Below, one piece after another: positions 10,396 to 20,564 of a stretch of 64,000 nt of DNA. This stretch comes from Chelydra serpentina (Eukaryota > Chordata > Testudines > Chelydridae), in contig JBAIAC010000006.1 of assembly GCA_037349315.1 (NCBI GenBank), positions 12,063,501-12,127,500 of the forward strand. Reading direction: 5' to 3'. How positions within the stretch are numbered: position 1 is the first letter of the stretch; every line of letters begins with the position of its first letter. A program made the translations under genes and the position numbers. The notes beneath the pieces are model-generated. The model made no database searches. It was not told the origin of the DNA and saw only the letters and a program-made list of their open reading frames with translations.

Positions 10396-11119
10396 TGCTT
10401 TTATAAATGATTATTATTGCTTGGTTTCTCTCTTTAACATTCCACCCAATCATGGTATTGCTGTTCCGGGTCACAGACATGGAGGTGATGGCCCCTGCAC
10501 AAGTAGGATGTCTGGCAAGCCAAATACAGATGTGTCCTGGAAAAGGGCTATCCCTGGTTTATGGACCTGAAGGAAAGAGCAAAATGGTAATGATTACAGC
10601 TCCAGGACCGACTTCGCCTCCCAAGGACTTTATTCACCAGCATTCTCTCTCTCTCTCTCTATTATGTATGATTTTGGCCATGATGTCCCTGAATGGAAAC
10701 CACTGAAAATTACAGGGGTTTTCACATTTAAATGTGCTTCCTCTAGTGCTGAGTGCCTTCTGAGCAGCCAGCTTCAGTGGGAGTTGAGGGCACTTAGCAG
10801 CTCTCACGAGATACTCAGGAACTTGCAGATTTAGGACCAGCGCCCTTGTGTGGTTGGCTTTGTGAAAGGTCATTCCACCCAGAAGCAGAGCGCCATATAT
10901 TACACGAGAAAATATGCTTTCATTCCATTTCCTGCCCACTTTGGAAGCTCCTGAAGTTCAGCTAAGGTTAAGAGGTACATCTTAGTACCTCTTAGATTCT
11001 TATCCAAACTATCCCTGACTTTGGAAGAACCATGCTGCAGGGGACTTGGAGCAGGGTTGCAGTGAGAGTTTCCTTAGAACACCCACACGAACTAAGACTC
11101 TATCACAGTTATATTGACC
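10396..11119. other. Unassigned sequence with a short CT repeat
   Basis: No gene or nameable repeat apart from a (CT)n run at 10643-10660. Small frames on both strands overlap each other and are unconvincing. Confidence 0.3.
10643..10660. repeat. (CT)n microsatellite
   Basis: About nine CT units. Simple repeat with no associated feature. Confidence 0.85.
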
Positions 11120-11342
11120 CCCTTTTATCATAGTATCTGAGTATTTCACAATCTTTCTACGTATTTTTTCCTCACAACACCCCCAGGAGGTAGGCAAGTG
11201 CTTTTATCTTCATTTTGCAAATGAGGAAATGCAGCACAGACAAGTGACATGTCCAAGGTCATATAGGAAGACTGTGGCAGAACAGGGAACTGAATACAGG
11301 TCTCCCAAACTATCACCCTACTCACTAGACTATCCTTATTCT
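11120..11342 (-). mobile_element. MIR-like SINE, minus strand
   Basis: The diagnostic core reads as the complement of MIR: ATTTTGCAAATGAGGAAAT, then GTGACATGTCCAAGGTCA, then TGTGGCAGAACAGGGAACTG and AGGTCTCCCAAACTATCA. These correspond to the CORE-SINE central domain and the tRNA-related 5' part. Divergence is high, as expected of an ancient family. Confidence 0.8.
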
Positions 11343-12466
11343 CACTCGTTGCAGTAGGCTGGTAGAGGATGTAGACCAGAATCTGTGGACATTTTCAAAA
11401 AAATAATTGCTTGTATCTGTAACCTGTATATGTGTGGATCTGTCCCATCATAGTGGCTGGTCCACATAAGAGTCTACCATAGCTGGCAGATAATGGAGTT
11501 TCTCCTTTAGTTCAAATAGTTGAGATTAGTGTCATTAGTGCTGTAGGTTGCAGGTTCAAACAGCACTGATAGCTCAAGTGGGGTGGATTACACATACATT
11601 TGTAGTTATTTAGTTAATTGAGCATTTTATATCCCCAGCCATACATCAAAATGAATTTACTACCCCCAGACAATTACAGTAAAACTAGTAGCTGAAAGCA
11701 CATGCTGTCGCAATGGTCTGGCAGTTGGGCCAAGTAATCCGCCATCTGTGCAGTCCCCCTCGTACAAGCAATGAAACAATTGCATGCAAATTAGCTGTAG
11801 AGTAAGGGTGGGGATTGGTTGACTTACCTCTGATATCACAATGGGCTAGGACTCTTGGCATGGCATAGATACATGGCTTACTATAGCTGTACACTGCACA
11901 GTGTACTTCGTAAAGTCAAATGGCTGAGAGCCACTGGATGATAACAGACAATTCCGTGATGATTGAACCTGATGCTATGCTAAACAAAAAGGGTTCTTGG
12001 TGATACTTGTAGCTGTTTCCATCACTTCACACTGACTCACCTGATATTTTAGGCTTCAGAGTGACACAGAGACAATCCTGAAATCTTATTCTGGCTATCC
12101 AAGCCTCTATGAAGTTCTTCACCTGCAAATGTGACATTTCCAACATATTCTAATAATTTTACAATTTGAATTTTTATCCGTAATCATGGGATAAAACTAT
12201 GACCACAATTGTGCACATGGATTTTGGAGAGACTTGAAAATTCAGCTTTAATCAGAAATTCTGTTGAAATCTTAACTAGGGAGCGACCATTGCTTACTGC
12301 ATAGTATCAGACTCCTACAGACGCAGCTCTGCTGGGCAGGAGCGGTGCTACATGACACACTGTGAAGTGACTAGAATTAAAAGACGGCATGGAACCTATA
12401 TTATAGGGAAGAGAAGGTTATGTTTAAACTGTGAATTTTGATTCTATGACAATTAGTAATAATGCA
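11343..12466. other. Unassigned sequence
   Basis: No gene, RNA or repeat that I can name over about 1.1 kb. Confidence 0.3.
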
Positions 12467-12489
12467 CTCACACACACACACACACACAC
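12467..12489. repeat. (CA)n microsatellite
   Basis: About eleven CA units, uninterrupted. Confidence 0.9.
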
Positions 12490-14499
12490 CAGAAAAGGGA
12501 AAGCCAGAGACACCTACCACAGAAAGGTCAACCACAAGTTTGGGATCACAGATGAAGTACCGACCTTATTCTTTAGGTCTATGTAGTTGCAGATAATGCA
12601 CTTATTTCTGAAAGCTGACAACTTGGGATAGACGACAGTTCAAACTGATTAGATATGCCTCCGCCACAAACTATGCTACAAAAGATGAAAGCCCTTTTCA
12701 GATGCATGCCAGTGGTCCCCAACTAAAGGAATAAAAGCTGGCCTTAAAACAAACAACATATTCTTGGACATATATCTTAAGACTGCTTCAAAGTGAAAGG
12801 TCTTACAACTGCCAGTGCTTGTTTTGTTGCTTAAAGAGTTTAAAGCAACATGCAACTTTAGGCCAGACCTTTGTAACATTCTTATGACTTAAAAGAAGAT
12901 CTTTTATGGTAAGCTAAAGGAGGGAAAGTGCTCTCAGGGAGGCCAGAAGAAACATTTCAAGAACTCTCTCAAGTTATTTTTGGGGCATTTCAGCATTGAC
13001 CCAGAATTTTAGGAAGATCTCACTCATGATAGTTCTACCTGGTGAAGCTTCATCCATATTGAAGCTATAGTCTACTAGCAGAGGAGAACTATAGAGGCAG
13101 AGCAGAAGCGCCAGCAGCGTAAATCTTGCAATAGCAGCACGTCCACTGTTAATCAAGTAATTCATAGAGGCATCTCTTGGTCAGTGTGCCACAGCGTTCA
13201 ACGCTCAAATTGGCCTGATAAGCCACTCACGTGTTCACAGAAACCAAATCAACCAGTGATGTCATGGGCATGTTCGAACTCGAAGGATGAACAACACGAC
13301 TTAAAAAAAAAAAAAAGAAAGAGACCAACAAATGTTGCAGTTAAGCATGTCATTTTCTGAACCCACATTAATGCACTGCTAGAGACCCCTACACCAAGAC
13401 AAACATAATGATCTATGAGAAAAGTAGGAAGGGTTTCAGCATATGGTTGTATATGAAGCATACACAGGTATGAAGAGCCACATAATTTTCATAAGTGCAA
13501 AATGAAGAATTAACAGTGAAACAGGACACTGCCCTTCTTTGCATTCCAGACCTAGGCCTCCCACTCTGCTAATTTACTTCGAGACAAAGGAAGTACCGCC
13601 TTCCATTTGAATGCATTTCAAAAAGGCTGGGGACTAATGAGCTGTGGACATCCCCACCAGATTTCTGACCAGGACTTTGGAATAACCAAAGAAAGGAAAG
13701 GTCTCTCCAATTCAGAGATCTCACCTTGGATGTGTAAAATACACCTATTGGGGAAATTCACCCCCCTGTACCAAAGGCCAGCACAAGGCCTATTCAACAC
13801 ACATGTCCCAGGAAGTTCTTTGTTGATAAACTGTATATCAATTACTTGACCACACTTTGGTTTGTTAGGAAATATACTCAAGAGATCAAATAGCCATGTA
13901 ATTCACGTTTATTGCTAGAAGCCAATAACACAGGAAGAGGTTCTATAAGATACCGATCTCTGAGAAGCCGTTTCATGCAGCATTGTTATGTTCACCTTAT
14001 GCAAAAGGTGTGTTCTCAAAGTTAGAGCCCTAAAGCCATCCTTTTATACCCTACCTGTTTACAAGTAAAAGTACAGTGTACGTAACCTGAAACTAGATTT
14101 AACCAAATAGCTTTATACCTTGTTTTTCTGGTACCATGGTGTACCCATCTTTTTGTTCGGAACACATCCATTTCAGGTACCAAATGGCATGAAGGCACCT
14201 CCTAAGTCCATACTAGGGTAGAACAATCCTATCTCTTGTCCTCCTCCTTTGGGACACACCAGTACAGGCCTGTGAGAGTAACTCCCTTTCTGTTGCTTTG
14301 GCAAAGCACTCATCCATCCTGATCTTGACAGCTTCCCTATTAGCTCTAGCCAAAACTTACTCCAGTGAATGCAAAGGGTTATGGGATACTTAGCATACGT
14401 GATCAGGGTTATATACAAATAATGGGCCAATTTAGGTGATATAACTGTTATAATATTTGTGCTTAATGCTATTTGTGATTAATGGAAATACATATGGCT
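12490..14499. other. Unassigned sequence
   Basis: About 2 kb without a supportable gene. It includes an A-rich run at 13302-13320. Overlapping frames at 13607-13849 (plus) and 13618-13881 (minus) mirror each other and lack recognisable domains. Confidence 0.3.
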
Positions 14500-15035
14500 A
14501 ATACATATTATTAATATGATATGTATATATATCCTAGCCAGTATATATTAGTCAATATCTTAAACTAGGTAAAAGGGACTCGAGCAGTGTACAGATTTTG
14601 TACTGGCCCTCTACACAGGGTGAATTTCAGCCATAGTGTAGACATGGTCAACTACGCGCTCATAGTCATGAGTTGCCAATACTGAATCTTCTGGCTTTTA
14701 TTAAGCTCCCAGTAACATAGAGCCCAACACACTTTCATGGTTGTTTTAGATGAAGGGATACTATTTATTAGAAATGGTACTAACTTAACATTGTTTGAAT
14801 CACATGAACAATAGGTGTTTTTACACAAGCGTTTCCAATAAATGATCAGAATAGTACATATACGTGTACATATGTGCACGTATAGATCTCTGTGTGCCGG
14901 TGCATGTGTATAAATATGTGTATAGGTGCTTGTGGATATTATATATGTGTGCAGATGCATATACTGATATATAACCGTACGCACCTCTGTGTGCATGTGT
15001 GCATATATATAATGTGTGTGAATGCATAAACATAC
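14500..15035. repeat. Degenerate TG/TA alternating tract
   Basis: Two AT-rich alternating patches (14500-14560 and 14855-15035) carry long runs of purine-pyrimidine alternation such as TATGTGTATAGG and GCATGTGTGCATATATATAA. They look like an old, mutated (TG)n(TA)n microsatellite. Tandem ACATAC and CACAC units on the complement explain the histidine- and tyrosine-rich frames at 14652-15078, which are not genes. Confidence 0.75.
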
Positions 15036-15089
15036 ATGTATGCCTTGCTAAATGAAAGGTCATACATCTAAGAAACAAGAATGTAGGTC

Positions 15090-15297
15090 ACACTTAGTGG
15101 ACGGGAGGGGGAGGGGGTCTCTATATTTTGGACTACAGTGGCTCAGAAAAGGACTTAGGGGTCATGACCGAGAACCAGCTGAACAGGAGCCCCCAGTGTG
15201 ATGTGGTGGCTAAAAGAGCAAATCCAAGCCTTGACTGTTATAAGCAGGGGAATATCAAGTGCAAGAAATCTGAACACAAAATTCAGACATGAAATAA
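15090..15297 (+). mobile_element. CR1 fragment, left part
   Basis: CR1 sequence with the RDLGVxV...SQCD-like block (GACTTAGGGGTCATGACCG through CCCCAGTGTGATGTGGT). It is interrupted at about 15298 by a reversed SINE, and 3' UTR sequence resumes after it. The internal part between the two pieces (the equivalent of about 6830-7050 in the other copy) is missing, so a deletion accompanied or preceded the SINE insertion. Confidence 0.75.
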
Positions 15298-15475
15298 TCA
15301 TAGAATATCAGGGTTGGAAGGGACCTTAGGAAGTCATCTAGTCCAACCCACTGCTCAAAGCAGGACCAATCCCCAATTTTTGCCCCAGATCCCCAAATGG
15401 CCCCCTCAAGGACTGAACTCACAACCCTGGGTTTAGCAGGCCAATGCTCAAACCACTGAGCTATCCCTCCCCCCT
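15298..15475 (-). mobile_element. tRNA-derived SINE (Cry-SINE type), minus strand
   Basis: Read in reverse it has a tRNA-related head with a box A-like TAGCTCAGTGGTTTGAGC and a box B-like GAGTTCAGTCC, then the GGGGCCATTTGGGG block, and a CR1-like 3' tail ending CAACCCTGATATTCTATGA. Two more copies lie at 22502-22690 and 29599-29769. The shared tail means this SINE borrows CR1 machinery for mobility. It is inserted in an older CR1, so it is younger than that CR1. Confidence 0.88.
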
Positions 15476-15712
15476 TGTGGACATTTAAAACAGTAATTAG
15501 CCATTGGAACAAATTACCCAGGAACCCTGGGGTCTCATAATTTCAATCAAGATTGGGTGTGTCTTTCTAAAAGAGATGCACTAGTTCAACCAGAAGTTAT
15601 GGGCCTGATGCAGGAAACACTGGGTGAAATTCTATGGCCTGTGGTTCGCAGGAGGTCAGAGTAGATGGTCATAATGGCTTCTGTTGGCCTTAAAATAAAA
15701 TCTGTGAATGTG
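15476..15712 (+). mobile_element. CR1 fragment, right part (3' end)
   Basis: It resumes with ATTAGCCATTGGAACAAATT (NHWNKLP-type block) and proceeds through TTCTAAAAGAGATGCACTAG to the 3' UTR. It closes near AATCTGTGAATG at 15700-15711. It aligns with 7030-7240 and with 6239-6395. Confidence 0.8.
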
Positions 15713-15811
15713 CACTACGAAGGTTTTATCAGCATGAGTTTAGGATGTTCACACTATGCTCAAGAATTCATCCCACACTTATCGCTTCAGTCGTCCCCAT
15801 TTACCAAAAGG

Positions 15812-15814
<3 letters not shown>

Positions 15815-15848
<34 letters not shown>
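15815..15848. repeat. (TC)n microsatellite
   Basis: Seventeen or so TC units followed by a pyrimidine-rich stretch to about 15970. It produces spurious serine/leucine-rich plus-strand frames and an arginine/glutamate-rich minus-strand frame. Confidence 0.93.
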
Positions 15849-15851
<3 letters not shown>

Positions 15852-16994
15852 TTCCTCCCATTCTGTCCAGCCACCTTTCCCTTTTCCCAGTTTTCAATCC
15901 CTATGGTCTCTCTCTTCCTCCTTCCCCAAAATCCCTTCCAGTCTCTACTCCTACCCCATCCACTCCTGTTTATTCCCCCCTCCACAGGGTTTACAAGGGA
16001 GACTCCTCCGGCAGTAGTAGTGTGTGGCACACTATCCCTTTGCCAGTAAGTGGGCTCCGTTGTTCCTGACCCCATTAGATGTGACGCATCCCTCAACTCC
16101 TTGTCCTTACTGAATACACCATGAGGGCATGGAGGAGGAGACAGATTTTACTGTATGTTTTATCTTCACCTGCTGTTTTGGGGGGAAGAGGGCTAAGAAA
16201 GCCAAAGATTCAGGCCCATGATCCACAGCAATCACACGGAGCCCATAGGGATAGAAGAATCGGTGTTAAGGACCTGCTTCAGCAAAGCACTTAAGTATGT
16301 GCTTGATTTTATACAACATAAAACAGTACTTTTTAGTTTACAAGGTAAAGGGAGGAAAAGCTTTATGCGAGATAAAGCACTGCAGAAAACAAATGTAAAC
16401 ACTGCAGGAATCAGCCTCTCAGAACTAGCCTCTCAGGAGTACGTTTATACACTGTACCTGTGCTTACATACCCTCCCTCTCCCCCCGGAACAGCCACATA
16501 CCCACAACCCTGCAGCCCTAACCCGGCTCAAGATCAGTTCCTATTGCTATCTAATGCATACAGTTAAAGAGAGACCCTTCTGTTTCCTGTTTCTCAGATA
16601 GCAATGACATCACTGGTTAATAACTCAAAGAACAGTAACCATACTTCAAAGCATCATTGGACTTTCTCATTAGGATTCTATAGGATTTGATTTTCCGCAA
16701 CCCCGGCCCTGCCAAAGCCATGTTAAAAATAGGCTTGGTAATACTTTTCACATTTGTAGGCTGTCATGAACAGTTAACAGGAAACAAGTCATTCAAATGC
16801 ACATAACTTTATAATTAAGGCAGCTCACTTTATAAACCCCATTTTTCACAGAAACAGTGACTTTTAATAAAGCAAAGTAGAGCTGTGGGGGGACTCTGTG
16901 GTTTCTGCCTGCAGGCTTTGGGTGAACATTTTCATTCCTGATCCCTCAGCACATACAGACCATGGTCATCACTCAGCGTATTTATTTCCACTTT
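15849..16994. other. Unassigned sequence, pyrimidine-rich at its left end
   Basis: The first 120 bases are C/T-rich. The rest shows nothing I can name. The 127-codon frame at 16218-16601 has no recognisable domain. Confidence 0.3.
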
Positions 16995-17320
16995 AAGAGG
17001 CAGGCTGGTCCAGTGATTGGAGCTCAGGTCAACGAGTCAGGAGACCTGGTTCTAGTCCTGGCTTTTCTTCACTGGGCCAAGTTCCCCATCCCAACTCAAT
17101 TAAATTCCCAAGTTTGCCCCAGACTCCCTGTGTGAGCTTGGGTAAGTCACATAGTTTCTGTGCCGCAGTTCCTCGTCTGGAATATAGGGACAGTAGAACC
17201 TCCCTACCTCCCAGGGGCCATTAAAGATTGTGAGGCACGCAGACGCCACAGTCAAGAGGGTCACAGATAGATTTAATTTATGCACAGCACCTAGCTCAAT
17301 GGGGCCTTTGACAAAGTTCT
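16995..17320 (+). mobile_element. MIR-like SINE, plus strand, extended copy
   Basis: Starts with a tRNA-like head (CAGGCTGGTCCAGTGATTGG, GACCTGGTTCTAGTCCTGGC) and continues with the CORE region (GTGTGAGCTTGGGTAAGTCA). It ends in a GCACAGCACCTAGCTCAATG tail, which I also see at 63860-63880. About 50 bp appear to be inserted between the head and the core (17060-17120). The tail indicates the sauropsid-type MIR variant rather than the mammalian 3' end. Confidence 0.78.
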
Positions 17321-17429
17321 GTCCTTGTCTCAGTGGGTCCCGCACTTCCTGGCAGATTTTGCTGGCCTCAGAGGCTCACTGTGACCCTCCACGTAGCCCT
17401 TCTCTCTCTAGAGGCAAGGGTCACAGCCT

Positions 17430-18010
17430 ACTGAGCCATTTTCATCATAAGCCAGCGAGGGAGGTGAGGAGAAGCAACCCCTCCCTCGCACAGTCTCTGT
17501 TGTCTCCCAGTTTCAGTGATTAATCGGGGAGGGGGAGCCCGGGTCCGTCCTCTACTCCGGGCCCCAGCCCAGGGACCATAATAGTAGGAGCTATGGTAGC
17601 TGACTTTTTGGAAATAGGACGTATACAATTCCCTGGGCCACTTCACCACAGCAATGCCCACTCAATATCTCCTTCACCGTTACCTCAGGGCCTCCTTCCT
17701 TGCTCCTGATATGGATTTCTACTGCTTAGTTCCTCCAACAGCATAGCTTCCTCCTACAGCTCTGGACATATGCCTCACTGACTAACTGGGAGGCTTTTAA
17801 CTAGTTCCAGCCAGCCCTTGATTGGCTTCAGGTGTCCCAATCAACTTATCTATCTCCACTGCTTTCTAGAAGGATCTTAATTGGCCCCAGATGTTTTGAT
17901 TAACCTGGAGCAACTGCCATTTGGTTACCATAGTACCAGGGATTTGTTTAGCCTGGGGCTAACATACCTGTTCCTCACAACTTTACTATAGCCATCTGGC
18001 CTTGCCTCGT
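17430..18010. repeat. Probable LTR-type interspersed repeat, unclassified
   Basis: The GC-rich block (GGGTCCGTCCTCTACTCCGG, GCCCAGGGACCATAATA) and the phrase CAGGTGTCCCAATCAACTTA, followed by CTTAATTGGCCCCAGATGTT, resemble a long interspersed turtle repeat that I associate with LTR elements. I cannot define its ends, a primer-binding site or any coding sequence, so the class is uncertain. Confidence 0.35.
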
Positions 18011-18897
18011 CACAGGCCTTGTGTTCAATTATTGGCCTACTCGTAATAACATAGATAAACTAATACAATCGTTTATGAGACCTCCCCACATATGCACTGT
18101 GGTGCTGCACTGAGAGTTATATTAAAAATAACGTGTGAGAAATCGGCATGCAAAAGAGGCATGCAAAATATTGAAAAGCCAAACAGCGGGAAAGGATGCT
18201 GTGGAAGTGACAGTGATTACAGCTGTCTCAACTCTCCGGATCCCCCCTTTCAGCCTGCTGTGTTTATACTTTTAAATGCAGGAGATGAGCTGAAGTGGAT
18301 TCCCTCAGGAGAGTGATGTCCACACCCTCCAGGCTGCACAGCAAAAATTGCTCACCAGCTTATTAAGGGCCATGTCCAAAGGCCACTAAAGTCAGCAACA
18401 TTGGACTGCAGAAAGGGATGATGGTAGAACACCTAAAAAGAACACAGATACTTGGTGGGCTCTCAGTCTTGTATGGGCTTTAAATGAAGCCGGGACTCTG
18501 GGCTTTGGAAGTCATTGGGGCCAGATTAAAGTTGATTCACCACCTTGCAGGCAAACAGCATAAAGAACTCAGGGCAGGTGTAATATGTTTTTGGCTGCTC
18601 GGGCCACGGAGGAGGCAGGACTCCTGAATTCAGCACAAGCAGCAAGTGATGGGGAGCCTATTAAAAAGAAACCAAAAAAGTCAGGCTTTTTGCTTACAGG
18701 AGCACACATGCCTTTGGGATAAACATGGGAGAAGGTTGAGCAAACTGTGCAGTGGAAGGAAATGTTTTTGGAAGTCTGACACAGCTAAACGCTGAATAGC
18801 ACGAAGATCTGGAATCTGACTGTCCAGTGTACGAGCTGTTAAGGGTTTGATCCACACCACCTCAAAGGCAGTTCGTCTATGCACTTCAGTAGACTAA
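18011..18897. other. Unassigned sequence
   Basis: Nothing I can name lies between the possible LTR-type repeat and the triple-hairpin MITE. Confidence 0.3.
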
Positions 18898-19194
18898 GGG
18901 CTGATCTACACTAGCCCCCAAGTTCGAAGTAAGATACGCGACTTCAGCTACGTGAATAACGTAGCTGAAGTCGAAGTATCTTATTTCGAACTTAAAAGTA
19001 CTTACCCCTGGTCCACACGGCGGCGCGCAGGCTCCCCCGTCGACTCCGCCTGCTCCGTTCGCAGAGCAGGATTACCGGCGTCGACGGGGGAGCACTTCCT
19101 GGTTCAATTTATCGCGTCTAGACAAGACGCGATAAATTGAACCCAGAAGATCAATCCGAAGCCTCCGATGCAGCGGGTAAGTGTAGACTAGCCC
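18898..19194. mobile_element. PIF/Harbinger-type MITE of three tandem hairpins
   Basis: Ends GGGCTGATCTACACT and AGTGTAGACTAGCCC are inverted, and TAA duplications flank the element at 18895-18897 and 19195-19197, as in PIF/Harbinger transposons. The inside is almost entirely three hairpins. One is an imperfect stem at 18922-18991 around a GAATA loop. The second is a 14 bp perfect outer stem at 19031-19044/19080-19093 (GCTCCCCCGTCGAC) with an inner CCTGCTC stem. The third is a 19 bp perfect stem at 19101-19119/19125-19143 with a five-base loop. Many intact CpGs and perfect arms suggest a young copy. It has no coding capacity. Confidence 0.88.
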
Positions 19195-19197
19195 TAA

Positions 19198-19692
19198 GAC
19201 TCTAGGAAAGACCAGTCCACAAGGAGGGACTGACCAATACTGGTGACAAGAGTCAGACATCACATTAAGGTCACAATTCACTCTATAAATGTAATTTCAG
19301 TAGTCTTTGCCTCTGACCACGTTCTAATGTAGTAACCGCCACCTTTGGGATGAATGGCCAGCTGGAGTTAACAGCTCACAGCTGCACTGCAATAATCAAC
19401 TCCTCCCACAAGGTCATTAATTCAGAGGACATATCCTTCACCTTCATGGTTATTGCTTAACCAGAGGAAATGACAGTTTTAAATTGGCATGCGCCACACA
19501 GAGAGCAGTGGCAAACCTACGGATTAGTATAATTGTTTTTACTATGGATGTAGAGGACACCTTTGTATGCCGATAGAAGAAATCATGTTCTCGACATCTG
19601 GAGCATACACTATCCAATCTGTAATCATGTATTAATGCACAGCATGTGTACGTCTCATTGCAGAGCAATACTAAAATGTTGTGGAAAGAGTA
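19198..19692. other. Unassigned sequence
   Basis: About 500 bp between the MITE and the foldback element, with no gene or named repeat. Confidence 0.3.
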
Positions 19693-19705
19693 ATAGTTCT
19701 AGCTA
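19693..19705. repeat. Left 13 bp target-site duplication
   Basis: ATAGTTCTAGCTA, repeated exactly at 20122-20134 on the other side of the foldback element. The length favours target-primed reverse transcription over hAT (8 bp) or PIF (3 bp) transposition. Confidence 0.88.
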
Positions 19706-19792
19706 AGTACCAGAGGGGTAACCGTGTCAGTCTGGATCTGCAAGAGCGACAAAGAGTCCTATAGTGCTTTATAGCCTAACAGATATATTGGA

Positions 19793-19832
19793 GCATAAGC
19801 TTTTGTGGGCGAAGACCCAGTTCGTCAGATGC
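19793..19832 (-). ncRNA. Degraded hammerhead motif, left arm
   Basis: Read on the minus strand: GCAT, CTGACGA, a weakened stem II around TCTTCG, then AAAA where GAAA is required, then GCTT-ATGC. The essential G12 is replaced by A, consistent with CpG decay (ACGAAA to ACAAAA). Stem I (GCAT/ATGC) is still perfect. Expected to be inactive. Confidence 0.6.
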
Positions 19833-20036
19833 ATGGGGTGGAAATTTCCAGAGGCAGGTATAAATATGCAGGCCAGATCAGGTTTGAGATAACAAGATTA
19901 ACGCAATCAGTGAGGTCCACTGCTAGCAGCTGATCTGGAGGTGTGAACACCAAGAGAGGAGAAACATTAACCTTGTTATCTCAAACCTGATTCTGGCCTG
20001 CATATTTATACCTGCCTCTGGAAATTTCCACCCCAT

Positions 20037-20076
20037 GCGTCTGACGAAGTGGATCTTCACCCACGAAAGCTTATGC
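20037..20076 (+). ncRNA. Candidate minimal hammerhead ribozyme, right arm
   Basis: The order of elements fits a hammerhead. Stem I is GCGT (20037-20040) paired with ATGC (20073-20076), including one G-U. The core box is CTGACGA (20041-20047). Stem II is 20049-20064 with one A-C mismatch and a CTTC loop. GAAA occupies 20065-20068. The self-complementary AGCT (20068-20071) could form stem III, intramolecularly very short or between two copies. Predicted cleavage lies after T20072, in the context CTT. One extra A at 20048 separates the core from stem II, a departure from the consensus that might reduce activity. Confidence 0.6.
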
Positions 20077-20121
20077 TCCAATATATCTGTTGTTTATACT
20101 ACAGGACTCTTTGTCGCTCTT

Positions 20122-20134
20122 ATAGTTCTAGCTA
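20122..20134. repeat. Right 13 bp target-site duplication
   Basis: ATAGTTCTAGCTA, identical to 19693-19705. Confidence 0.88.
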
Positions 20135-20564
20135 GCTATCTTCATCTAGGTTGGAAGACCGCCACTCATCTGAATACCTCCAAAATCACAACAGACCATT
20201 GGTTAATTATCCTTCCTACTTCCCCCAAGTCGATGCTTTTCCTTTCTTAATATATTTCTCTTTTTCTCTAGTTGCTCACTCAGGCTCAGATTTAGAAAAC
20301 ATCCCTATTCAGGAGATTGAGAAGAATGGGACAATTCAGCCCTCTCAGAGGTATTGTTTCAAGCTGTCTGCAGACTCAGCCAGATTCTGCAGCGGTTACA
20401 CTTGGTTCACGTTTTCAAGATTTTTTTTTTTTTTTTGCAACCGTGAGGACTAGAAATGTACGTTTTTGTTAAATGAAATCTGAGATTTAGATGTAATCAG
20501 CTGATTCCAGAAGCTGGTGCCCCCAAACCTATAGTGTCTATGCTTTAATCCAGCCCTGATTAAA
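20135..20564. other. Unassigned sequence with poly-T run
   Basis: No gene. A poly-T run lies at 20421-20436. The 100-codon plus-strand frame at 20151-20453 ends in this run and shows no domain. Confidence 0.3.

Larger units (their letters stand above)
19706..20121. mobile_element. Foldback Penelope-like element with hammerhead arms
   Basis: A 416 bp insertion between perfect 13 bp duplications. A 37-base leader (AGTACCAGAGGGGTAACCGT...) is followed by an arm at 19743-19901, a 66 bp spacer and the inverted arm at 19968-20121. The arms are about 150 bp each and roughly 90% alike. Each arm contains a hammerhead-like motif, with the right arm nearly intact. Terminal inverted or direct repeats with hammerhead ribozymes are a known feature of Penelope-like retroelements. 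I infer that class, because neither a reverse transcriptase nor a GIY-YIG endonuclease is present. The 13 bp duplication supports retrotransposition. A cut-and-paste MITE is the main alternative. Confidence 0.72.

Noticed and set aside
14652..15078. His/Tyr/Thr-rich minus-strand proteins
   Set aside because: They are translations of a degenerate dinucleotide tract.
15745..16096. Ser/Leu-rich and Arg/Glu-rich frames
   Set aside because: They arise from a (TC)n microsatellite read on both strands.
19706..20121. hAT or PIF MITE instead of a retroelement
   Set aside because: The exact 13 bp duplication and the hammerhead motif in the arms argue against it, although I cannot exclude an atypical DNA transposon.
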